DNA of 8,966 bases, from the NCBI GenBank assembly GCA_964609495.1, contig CAZSTA010000156.1, forward strand, positions 1 to 8,966, written 5' to 3'. Below the pieces are notes generated by a model that saw only the letters and a list, made by a program, of their open reading frames with translations, did not search any database and was not told where the DNA came from. Positions 1 to 5,706 of this stretch are shown here, in pieces. The stretch is from CAZSTA01 sp964609495 [NCBI: uncultured bacterium] (GTDB lineage: Bacteria; CAZSTA01). The translations under genes and the position numbers were made by a program. The first letter of the stretch is position 1. Every line of letters starts with the position of its first letter.

Positions 1-38
1 CTTACGGCTGAATTTCCTTCTCTAAGTTTAATGCTCAT
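1..38 (-). CDS. 5' end of an unidentified gene, cut by the window edge
   Basis: An ATG at 38..36 opens a frame reading MSIKLREGNSAV before the window ends. The start is supported by a textbook ribosome-binding site (TAAGGAG, 6 nt spacing) and by a strong promoter about 180 nt upstream. Only 12 codons are visible, too few to assign a family. The beginning does not look like an ABC ATPase, which usually opens with a short basic strand leading to the Walker A motif. The gene lies downstream of the sugar transporter cassettes but has its own promoter, with a terminator between, so it is a separate transcription unit. The promoter resembles that of cassette 2, so a role in the same sugar pathway is a reasonable inference only. 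Confidence 0.7.
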   Translation of the reverse strand, partial: MSIKLREGNSAV

Positions 39-215
39 TGTTATCTCCTTACTATAATAGACTATTTTCGGCGCGTATCGAGGAAATGAGAGAAACAATA
101 AGAATTTCCCTCAAATCGAGATCGGATACTTTCCGTATTTCTTCACCGCCTCGATCATCGCCTTATAATTCTCTAAAGATGCATAGTTTAGTAACTATTG
201 CTCGAGATAGCCTCT
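39..215 (-). other. Long (about 177 nt) 5' leader of the left-edge gene
   Basis: This stretch lies between the predicted transcription start (near 215) and the ATG at 38. It has no recognised riboswitch fold. A short minus-strand frame at 158..111 (ATG to TGA, reading MIEAVKKYGKYPISI) has only a weak AAGGCG upstream. The same frame is open back to a TAG near 196, reading LLNYASLENYKA before that methionine. It could be a leader ORF, a decayed gene fragment, or chance. A CTCGAG hexamer with flanking CTAT/ATAG lies at 195-210, just after the predicted start, and could be part of an operator, but the symmetry is imperfect. Confidence 0.4.
45..51 (-). promoter_or_regulatory. Ribosome-binding site of the left-edge gene
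   Basis: The minus strand reads TAAGGAG, then six bases (ATAACA), then ATG. This site is the main evidence that a gene starts at 38, since so little of its coding sequence is visible. Confidence 0.75.
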
Positions 216-221
216 CCCTAT

Positions 222-250
222 AGTATAACAGTATTATGGGTAAGTGTCAA
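222..250 (-). promoter_or_regulatory. Strong sigma70-type promoter of the left-edge gene
   Basis: On the minus strand a perfect -35 hexamer TTGACA (250..245) is followed by exactly 17 bases and a -10 hexamer TATACT (227..222), five of six matches to TATAAT. Transcription would start near 215 and run toward the gene at 38. The stretch 241..224 (ACCCATAATACTGTTATA) matches 15 of 18 bases of the equivalent stretch at 7219..7202 in the cassette 2 promoter, suggesting a shared regulator or common descent. Confidence 0.85.
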
Positions 251-317
251 GCCTCTGGAAGTGGTTTTAGAGGAAATTTGACATTAAGCTTGGCATAACA
301 GTTATATCTTCAACAAT

Positions 318-346
318 AAAAAAAGACGGCAATCAGCATTCCGTCT
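318..346 (-). terminator. Rho-independent terminator after transporter cassette 1
   Basis: About 45 nt past the stop of the last permease, the minus strand forms AGACGG / CCGTCT. The stem can be extended inward by AAT/ATT with one bulged G, and seven T residues follow. This is a standard intrinsic terminator and closes the transporter operon before the promoter at 250. The rest of 251-392 holds nothing else I can identify. Confidence 0.85.
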
Positions 347-392
347 AGTAGCCATTATACTATTTTTCAAGTAATAACATTCGATCAGTTTA

Positions 393-1235
393 TCACCCCT
401 TTAATCCAGTTAAAGTTATCCCCTGAATGAAATTTCTCTGAGCGAAGAGGAAAACTATTATAACCGGCAGAATAGCCATAACTGTCCCCGCCATTATAAG
501 GTTGTAGCTTATCGTTCCAAATTGCTGGGTGAATAAGACTAATCCTAAAGGCAGGGTTCTCTTATCTATATCCTCGATGACGATAACCGGCCAGAGGAAG
601 GAATCCCAATTCGCCATAAAGATGAAAATCCCCAGAGCCGAGAGAGCTGGCTTGGAGAGAGGTATTATGATATTCCAATATATCCTGAATTCTGAGCATC
701 CGTCTATTCGAGCCGCATCTATTAGCGATGAGGGAATGCTTTTCATAAACTGGCGCATAAGAAAGATCCCGAAGGCGCTCACTAAACCAGGTATTATTAG
801 AGCCCACAGGGTATTAGCTAGCCCTAGATCTTTAACTATGATGAAGATGGGTATGAGAACGACCTGAAAGGGGATCATCATAGTAGCTAAGATCAGTAAG
901 AAGAGCGTATCTCTGCCAGGAAACTCGAATTTGGCGAAGATATATCCAGCTAAAGAGCTACTGAATAGGGCTCCCGTAGTGACGAATGCTGCTACATAGA
1001 TGCTATTGAGAAAGAATTTGAAAAAAGGGACATCGTTTAATACTCTTATATAATTTGCGAGTCCCACCGGATCTTCAGGGATAAAAGTCGGAGGGAAGGC
1101 TATAGCCTCAAAAGAGGGTTTAAATGAGGTGGATATCATCCAGACGAAGGGAGTCAGCAGTATAAGTGCTATGATCACCGCTGATATATGTTTTAGGATC
1201 TCCTTAGTCGCTCTTAGCGCTGAGAACTTAACCAT
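393..1235 (-). CDS. MalG-type sugar ABC transporter permease, cassette 1
   Basis: Inner-membrane permease subunit of a CUT1-family carbohydrate importer, forming the channel with the MalF-type partner encoded just upstream. From the chosen start it has 280 residues, usual for the family. Hydrophobic segments fall near residues 15-35, 75-98, 108-133, 140-160, 195-217 and 245-265. The coupling-helix (EAA) motif is DAARIDG at 173-179, followed by IPLSKPA at 191-197, where the ATPase docks. The C-terminus QRNFIQGITLTGLKG is typical of MalG-like proteins. The frame stays open to a TTG at 1268 overlapping the upstream stop codon. ATG 1235 is preferred because AGAGAGGA lies 5 nt before it and no such site precedes the TTG. 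Substrate is unknown; a sugar or oligosaccharide is inferred from the family. Confidence 0.95.
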   Translation of the reverse strand: MVKFSALRATKEILKHISAVIIALILLTPFVWMISTSFKPSFEAIAFPPTFIPEDPVGLANYIRVLNDVPFFKFFLNSIYVAAFVTTGALFSSSLAGYIFAKFEFPGRDTLFLLILATMMIPFQVVLIPIFIIVKDLGLANTLWALIIPGLVSAFGIFLMRQFMKSIPSSLIDAARIDGCSEFRIYWNIIIPLSKPALSALGIFIFMANWDSFLWPVIVIEDIDKRTLPLGLVLFTQQFGTISYNLIMAGTVMAILPVIIVFLFAQRNFIQGITLTGLKG

Positions 1236-1240
1236 AATAT

Positions 1241-1248
1241 TCCTCTCT
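1241..1248 (-). promoter_or_regulatory. Ribosome-binding site deciding the start of the 393..1235 permease
   Basis: The minus strand reads AGAGAGGA, five bases (ATATT), then ATG at 1235. This favours the internal ATG over the TTG at 1268, which has no comparable site. Confidence 0.7.
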
Positions 1249-1264
1249 TCTCTAGTCTGCGAGA

Positions 1265-2176
1265 TCAATACTCGAATTCTTCTCGGAAGTATCTAACCTG
1301 AAGAAAGGTAACAATGAATATAATAGCAAACAGAATGAATGCTAAGGCAGAAGCTTCTCCCATCTCAAAATATCTGAACCCAACATCGTAGATATGCATA
1401 ACTAAGACTCGAGTCGCTGTTCCTGGGCCTCCTCTGGTCATCACGAATACCTGAGTAAAGACCTGAAACGCTCCGATCATTCCAGTAACCATAACGAAGA
1501 GGGTAGTGGGCTTTAGAAGGGGCAGAGTTATACTTCTGAATAGTTTCCAACCTGAAGCTCCATCTACTTGAGCGGCTTCATAAAACTCCTTAGGAATGGT
1601 GGTTAATCCCGCTAAAAAGATGACCATAGTATATCCCACAGATTTCCATACGCTCATAAGGATGATGGAGGGGAGAGCTTGAGTGGTGGATGATAACCAA
1701 TCAAAGGGTCCCAATCCCAGAAATCCCAAGAAATAGTTTAGGATCCCGAACATAGGTTGATATATCCATACAAACATCAGGGACACCGCTACCATAGAGG
1801 TGATCACTGGGATGAAGCAGATGGTTCTCATTATCGCCTTAATTGGACCAAAGAAGCTGTTCACTAACAGAGCTAGCCCTAATCCTATTATTGTGCAGAG
1901 AGCAACATAGGCTACTGCATAATAGACTGTATTTTTCAAACTGATCCAAAATACAGGATCATTGAAAGCCAAGAGATAATTACCGAATCCGAAGAAAGGT
2001 TTTTCCCTTCCTAGCAGGGGCCATTTATGAAGGCTTATATAGAGGGCTGAAAAGACGGGATAGACTGAGAAGATGAAGAAGTAAATTATTATGGGAATTA
2101 ATCCTATAGCTATGAATATAAGGCGGCTACGTTTGATAGTCCCGTATCTCGCCCTCTTGCCTCTACTCTGAATCAT
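1265..2176 (-). CDS. MalF-type sugar ABC transporter permease, cassette 1
   Basis: First permease subunit of a CUT1 importer, 303 residues. A basic N-terminus (residues 1-18) precedes six predicted membrane segments near 19-39, 84-106, 118-138, 168-190, 224-246 and 272-294. The EAA loop that contacts the ATPase reads EAAQVDGASGW at 200-210, followed by LPLLKP at 218-223. It ends with the motif MTRGGPGTATRVL (246-258) before the last membrane segment, as usual for MalF/UgpA-like proteins. The ATG follows GAGGAGGT by four bases. The stop codon lies 30 nt before the preferred start of the next permease, so the two are surely co-transcribed and probably translationally coupled. It is a distant paralogue of the 4730..5632 permease. 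Confidence 0.96.
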   Translation of the reverse strand: MIQSRGKRARYGTIKRSRLIFIAIGLIPIIIYFFIFSVYPVFSALYISLHKWPLLGREKPFFGFGNYLLAFNDPVFWISLKNTVYYAVAYVALCTIIGLGLALLVNSFFGPIKAIMRTICFIPVITSMVAVSLMFVWIYQPMFGILNYFLGFLGLGPFDWLSSTTQALPSIILMSVWKSVGYTMVIFLAGLTTIPKEFYEAAQVDGASGWKLFRSITLPLLKPTTLFVMVTGMIGAFQVFTQVFVMTRGGPGTATRVLVMHIYDVGFRYFEMGEASALAFILFAIIFIVTFLQVRYFREEFEY

Positions 2177-2205
2177 CGTAACCTCCTCTTTATTTGAGAA
2201 CGGAT

Positions 2206-2241
2206 GAAAGGTCTAGGATTTTCATAGATCCTAGACCTTTC
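2206..2241 (-). promoter_or_regulatory. Perfect 14-bp inverted repeat between binding-protein and permease genes, cassette 1
   Basis: GAAAGGTCTAGGAT (2206-2219) and its exact reverse complement (2228-2241) flank an 8-nt loop. The hairpin starts about 9 nt after the binding-protein stop codon. No T run follows on the minus strand, so it is not a classical terminator. By analogy with the malE-malF intergenic hairpins, it probably protects the upstream mRNA from 3' exonucleases or partly reduces read-through, giving more binding protein than permease. The role is inferred; the repeat is directly visible. Confidence 0.8.
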
Positions 2242-2250
2242 TGGATTCAA

Positions 2251-3483
2251 CTACATAGAAGCTAGTTCTTTATTAATCTTTTCCTCAGCCGTCTTCAACC
2301 CTTCTTCTATCGTCAGCTCCTCGGCTAATATCCTCTCCAGCTCTCTACCGATGAGGACATCTACCTTCTCCCAGATAGGGACTCTTGAATAATAGATTTG
2401 AGCATGCTCTAAGGCGCTTCGGAAAGCATTTATCCAAGGATCATCTCTGAATTCTGGGTCCTCGAAGTTAGCCTTTCTGAAGGTGACGAAGCCTATAGTC
2501 TTAGCCATATCCAGGTAGTTATCATCATTGGACATAAAGTGGTTGAACTTCCAAGCCGCATCATATTTCGCTCCCTTAGCCTCGCTACTCACAACCCAGA
2601 ACCAGACATACATACTATCTACTTGCCTCTCTCCCTTAAGGGGAGGCAAAGCCTTATACCTCAAGTTAGGGTTGTTCTCCTGATAGAAGCTTCTCGTCCA
2701 GGGACCATTCCACTCCATAGCTGATTTCTCCAGAATAAATGCATCAGATAGGAATTTAGGATGAGCTAATTTGGTGTAGAGCTCAGTGGCTTTAATACCG
2801 GCCGGGCTATTGAAGGCAACGGCGGTGTTATCTGGATTCAGGAACTCCCCGTTCATACCGAAGAGAAGAGCAGTCCAGTGGATAACATTCCAGCTTCCGC
2901 TAATAGTAGTAGCTAGGGTAGTTCCTGCCTGGATCATACGACCCTTCTCATCATATTTATCCAACACCTTGTTGACTTCCAATAACTCGTCATAAGTGGT
3001 AGGAGGCTTAACTCCTGCCTCTTCGTAAAGTCTCTCATTGATGACCGGGGTAGGGATTCCAATATGCTGGACATAGGCATATATCTCATCACCGTATTCA
3101 GCACTGGATCCAGCTATCTCTACCGTATTCTCCTTGATATCTTGGACTACGTAGTCGGGTGCTGGCGCTATCCAATCGTTTTCGACCAATTGAACCATCC
3201 AGGGACCATAAACACCTATTACATCAGGAGCGGTGCCGGCCGAAAGACCAGTCAATATCTTGGTGTTCAAATCTGCATGAGGAACGGTGCTATAAATTAT
3301 CTTTACATTCGGATTTTCCTTCTCGAATGCTTTGGCTTGTTCAGTAAGCTTATCGTTCCAGGGCTTGTAGATGTGGCTTAGAAAGGTTAAGGTGACCTTC
3401 TCCTCAGCTCTAGCAAGCGGGATTGAAGTCATCAAAGATAAGACTATTGTTAGACAAACTGCTAAAGTTAATATCTTCTTCAT
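2251..3483 (-). CDS. Sugar ABC transporter solute-binding protein (family 1), cassette 1
   Basis: Exported binding protein that captures a carbohydrate and delivers it to the permease pair encoded downstream. It has 410 residues, within family range. The N-terminus has two lysines, a hydrophobic core (4-22) and a likely signal peptidase I site after ALA-like ARA (24-26). Cys10 sits in LAVC, a poor lipobox, so a lipoprotein is less likely. Family marks are the first strand TLTFLSHIY (31-39), GTAPDVIGVYGPW (83-95), the INERLYEEAGVKPPTTYDEL segment (149-167 region) and EWNGPW (257-262), which reports on the second lobe. Tryptophans and tyrosines are plentiful, as expected of sugar-stacking sites. 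The ATG is preceded by AAGGAGG with 7 nt spacing. The ligand cannot be named from sequence. Confidence 0.95.
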   Translation of the reverse strand: MKKILTLAVCLTIVLSLMTSIPLARAEEKVTLTFLSHIYKPWNDKLTEQAKAFEKENPNVKIIYSTVPHADLNTKILTGLSAGTAPDVIGVYGPWMVQLVENDWIAPAPDYVVQDIKENTVEIAGSSAEYGDEIYAYVQHIGIPTPVINERLYEEAGVKPPTTYDELLEVNKVLDKYDEKGRMIQAGTTLATTISGSWNVIHWTALLFGMNGEFLNPDNTAVAFNSPAGIKATELYTKLAHPKFLSDAFILEKSAMEWNGPWTRSFYQENNPNLRYKALPPLKGERQVDSMYVWFWVVSSEAKGAKYDAAWKFNHFMSNDDNYLDMAKTIGFVTFRKANFEDPEFRDDPWINAFRSALEHAQIYYSRVPIWEKVDVLIGRELERILAEELTIEEGLKTAEEKINKELASM

Positions 3484-3504
3484 AGGTTTTCCTCCTTTTT
3501 AGAT

Positions 3505-3561
3505 TTAACTACCTAATAAAAAAATCCTCCTCCCTAGAGGATAAAGTAAGAGATTATACAT
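3505..3561 (-). CDS. Possible 18-residue leader peptide upstream of cassette 1
   Basis: An ATG at 3561 follows AAAGGAGGTGAG, an 11-base complement to the 16S rRNA 3' end. It opens a short frame, MYNLLLYPLGRRIFLLGS, ending in TAA 21 nt before the binding-protein ATG. The frame runs straight through a terminator-like hairpin (3518-3542). A ribosome translating it would unfold that hairpin, so it may act in translation-dependent attenuation, and it may also couple translation to the next gene. The peptide is rich in leucine with an RR pair. The gap of only 4 bases between GGAGG and ATG is short. It could also be chance coding next to a ribosome standby site. Confidence 0.4.
   Translation of the reverse strand: MYNLLLYPLGRRIFLLGS
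3518..3542 (-). terminator. Terminator-like hairpin (candidate attenuator) in the leader of cassette 1
   Basis: The minus strand shows ATCCTC, a 7-nt loop (TAGGGAG), GAGGAT, then a run of seven T residues. The six-pair stem is short, so termination would be partial. Its position, 35 nt before the binding-protein ATG and inside the leader ORF, suggests control of read-through into cassette 1. Confidence 0.5.
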
Positions 3562-3562
3562 C

Positions 3563-3573
3563 TCACCTCCTTT
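3563..3573 (-). promoter_or_regulatory. Perfect upstream Shine-Dalgarno, cassette 1 leader
   Basis: The minus strand AAAGGAGGTGA is an 11-base exact complement of the usual bacterial 16S rRNA 3' end. Its GGAGG core is 83 nt upstream of the binding-protein ATG, which has its own separate site. Here it serves a possible 18-codon ORF. An equivalent site lies at nearly the same distance in cassette 2 (7088-7098). Confidence 0.6.
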
Positions 3574-3669
3574 ACCTGATGGCTCAAAAATTTTTAAGTC
3601 CTTGCTTAGCGATCTATTCTCAATCTCTTGCTCTGGTACTCCACAGCCAGCCGAGAAGTGACGAACCAA

Positions 3670-3693
3670 TCCCTTACCCTGAAGGCTAAGGGA
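3670..3693 (-). terminator. Hairpin after cassette 2, weak terminator or mRNA-stabilising element
   Basis: About 47 nt past the last permease stop of cassette 2, TCCCTTAGCC and GGGTAAGGGA pair with one G-G mismatch around a TTCA loop. The bases after it on the minus strand (TTGGTTCG) are not a T run, so efficient intrinsic termination is doubtful. Read-through into cassette 1 is therefore possible. The rest of the 3574-3740 gap holds no clear promoter. It includes GGCTCAAAAATTTT at 3581-3594, near-identical to 7039-7052. Confidence 0.45.
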
Positions 3694-3740
3694 ACTTCAA
3701 GCCATTTTTCTATAAAAACTGAGTTCGAATAGCAATATAA

Positions 3741-4628
3741 CTATCCCTTCAGTCCAGTCAAAGCTATGCCCTGGATAAAGGTCCTCTGAGTGAAAAAGAA
3801 GATGATAATAATAGGGATAGTTATAATTGTGGAAGCGGCCATCAACAGTGACCATTCTGTAGTATGGCCCGTCTGAAATTGCTGCAGTCCCAACGATATG
3901 GTATATTTAGACTCGTCGGTCAGATAGAGCAGTGGACCTATAAAATCCATCCAGGCATCTAAGAAACGGAACAGAGCTATAGTGAAGAGAGCGGGCTTAA
4001 CCAGGGGCAACATTATCCTCCAGTAAATGCCGAACTCCGAACAGCCATCTATCTTGGCGGCATCGGATAGCTCGTAGGGGATAGTCATAAAGAATTGACG
4101 CAGTAGGAATATGAAGAAAGCATTTCCGAAGAAGAAAGGAACAGTTAGAGGCTTAAATGTCCCTACCCAACCCATCTTCCTAAATACGATGAATAGGGGG
4201 ATCATAGTTACCTGGAAGGGAAGCATCATTGTGCTTAAAATTATGATAAATAATATATCTCGCCCTGGCCATCTTATTCGGGAGAAACTATAGGCTCCTA
4301 GAGAGCAGGAGATAAGCACCCCAACAGTGCTCGTCGCCGCGATAATGATGGTGTTCTTCAAATACGTGAAGAAGGGAATGAACTCCACCGCCTCTTTATA
4401 ATTAACCCACTTTATAGGATTTGGTATCCACTTAGGTGGGAAAAGGAATATCTGCTGATCTATCTTGAGGGAAGTGGAAACCATCCATATAAAAGGTAGA
4501 AGAAAGATAAGGCTACTTAGAATCAGGACTATATGAGCAACCACCTGCCCCGCGGTCTTTTTTGTTCTTGTCCTTCTCTTCATTGCTCTTATATCTTCGC
4601 GAGTTAAAGCGCCAGCTTTTATTGCCAT
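3741..4628 (-). CDS. MalG-type sugar ABC transporter permease, cassette 2
   Basis: Second inner-membrane subunit of the cassette 2 importer, 295 residues. A long basic cytoplasmic N-terminus (residues 1-28, with KRRTRTKK at 17-24) precedes six membrane segments near 30-52, 88-112, 122-146, 158-180, 210-235 and 260-280. The coupling motif is DAAKIDG at 189-195 with LPLVKPA at 207-213. The C-terminus QRTFIQGIALTGLKG differs by two residues from that of the cassette 1 MalG protein, and IDGCSEF/IYW is shared, so the two are clear paralogues. GGAGG lies 9 nt before the ATG. A 101-nt gap with a small hairpin separates it from the upstream permease. Confidence 0.96.
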   Translation of the reverse strand: MAIKAGALTREDIRAMKRRTRTKKTAGQVVAHIVLILSSLIFLLPFIWMVSTSLKIDQQIFLFPPKWIPNPIKWVNYKEAVEFIPFFTYLKNTIIIAATSTVGVLISCSLGAYSFSRIRWPGRDILFIIILSTMMLPFQVTMIPLFIVFRKMGWVGTFKPLTVPFFFGNAFFIFLLRQFFMTIPYELSDAAKIDGCSEFGIYWRIMLPLVKPALFTIALFRFLDAWMDFIGPLLYLTDESKYTISLGLQQFQTGHTTEWSLLMAASTIITIPIIIIFFFTQRTFIQGIALTGLKG

Positions 4629-4663
4629 ATCTCAAATCCTCCGAAATCCCTAGATTGAAATTG

Positions 4664-4680
4664 GGGGAAGAATCTTCCCC
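4664..4680 (-). promoter_or_regulatory. GC-rich hairpin between the two permease genes of cassette 2
   Basis: GGGGAAG (4664-4670) and CTTCCCC (4674-4680) form a 7-bp stem with a 3-nt loop. Flanking TTG/CAA can extend it across a bulge. On the minus strand it is followed by AATTTCAATC, a weak U stretch. It may tune the ratio of the two permeases or stabilise the mRNA. Cassette 1 has no equivalent, as its permease genes are almost contiguous. Confidence 0.5.
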
Positions 4681-4729
4681 TCAACCCTTTCTATATTAAT
4701 TATGACATTCGTGGTAAAAAATCTCAAAA

Positions 4730-5632
4730 TTACTTTAGAGCGCCCCCGTAATATACCCATCGAGCGGAACTCTTGAAGATGACCAAGGTGGAAGCTAAAA
4801 TTAGGAGAAATAGGATCCAAGCCATAGAAGAAGCATATCCCATCCTGAAGTAGGCGAAAGCGTTTCTCCATAGATATAGATTATAGAATAAGGTGGAATT
4901 GGCTGGGCCTCCTTCGGTCATAATGTAGGCTTGGGTAAATATCTGGAAACTGCCGATCAGTCCCATAATCAGGTTGAAGAAGATTACCGGAGTTATCATA
5001 GGAAGGGTGATGTGAATTGTCCTATTCCACCAATTAGCTCCGTCTAGCTCGGCCGCTTCATACATCTGTTCGGGGATATCCTGTAATCCAGCTAAGTAGA
5101 TGATCATTCCTCGACCGAATCCCCAAAGTCCCATAATAACTAGAGATGGTTTCGACCACTTCACATCAGCGATCCAGCCCGGCCCTTTAATACCAAATTT
5201 ATATAATATGGAATTTATCAAGCCAAACTGAGGATTTAATACCCACATCCATAATATCGAAGTAGCGACTATCGGGACTAAAGTCGGTAGGAAATACATA
5301 GTTCTATAGATAGCCATTCCCTTGATCTTCATATTTAAGAGAAGGGCTATCGCCACTCCCATAACTATGCCTAAGGGGACGATAAATACTACGTAGTAAA
5401 CGGTGTTATATAGAGAAACTCGGAATAGGTTATCCTCGGTAAATAACACCCGGTAGTTATCGATACCAGCCCACTCCGGTGGCTGAAGGACGTTATAGTT
5501 GGTAAAGCTGTAATACATCGAAGCGCATACTGGATAAAGGGTGAACATAAGAAGCCCTAGAATCATAGGGAGAGCGAACAACATCCCATTCCTGAGATCA
5601 GCTCGGGCTAATTTACTCATCTTCATCATCAT
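4730..5632 (-). CDS. MalF-type sugar ABC transporter permease, cassette 2
   Basis: First permease subunit of the cassette 2 CUT1 importer, 300 residues from the first ATG. Membrane segments fall near residues 15-38, 75-100, 110-132, 163-184, 213-237 and 265-286. The EAA loop reads YEAAELDGANWW at 191-202, with LPMITP at 210-215, the docking site for the ATPase. MTEGGPANSTLFY (238-250) is the usual motif before the last segment. Three ATG codons stand in a row (5632, 5629, 5626), with a fourth at 5620, after AGGTGAGAG. Spacing to the first ATG is short, so 5629 or 5626 may be the true start, with no functional difference expected. A hairpin separates it from the binding-protein gene. Confidence 0.96.
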   Translation of the reverse strand: MMMKMSKLARADLRNGMLFALPMILGLLMFTLYPVCASMYYSFTNYNVLQPPEWAGIDNYRVLFTEDNLFRVSLYNTVYYVVFIVPLGIVMGVAIALLLNMKIKGMAIYRTMYFLPTLVPIVATSILWMWVLNPQFGLINSILYKFGIKGPGWIADVKWSKPSLVIMGLWGFGRGMIIYLAGLQDIPEQMYEAAELDGANWWNRTIHITLPMITPVIFFNLIMGLIGSFQIFTQAYIMTEGGPANSTLFYNLYLWRNAFAYFRMGYASSMAWILFLLILASTLVIFKSSARWVYYGGALK

Positions 5633-5661
5633 CTCTCACCTTTTTCCACTAGATTTAAGAA

Positions 5662-5691
5662 ACGAGCCTTTGCAAGGTAGCAAAGGCTCGT
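5662..5691 (-). promoter_or_regulatory. Perfect 12-bp inverted repeat between binding-protein and permease genes, cassette 2
   Basis: ACGAGCCTTTGC (5662-5673) and its exact reverse complement (5680-5691) enclose a 6-nt loop. It starts about 15 nt after the binding-protein stop codon. On the minus strand it is followed by TTCTTAAATC, not a strong T run. It occupies the same place as the hairpin at 2206-2241 but has an unrelated sequence, which points to selection for structure, probably transcript stabilisation or partial termination. Confidence 0.8.
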
Positions 5692-5706
5692 CTATTTACT
5701 GATATT

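Noticed and set aside
1235-1268. TTG at 1268 as the start of the cassette 1 MalG-type gene
   Set aside because: No ribosome-binding site; the ATG at 1235 has AGAGAGGA at a good distance and gives a normal-length protein.
3553-3558. TATAAT on the minus strand as a -10 box for cassette 1
   Set aside because: No -35-like hexamer 16-18 nt upstream (CATCAG or CCATCA there), and the bases are codons 2-4 of the possible leader peptide.
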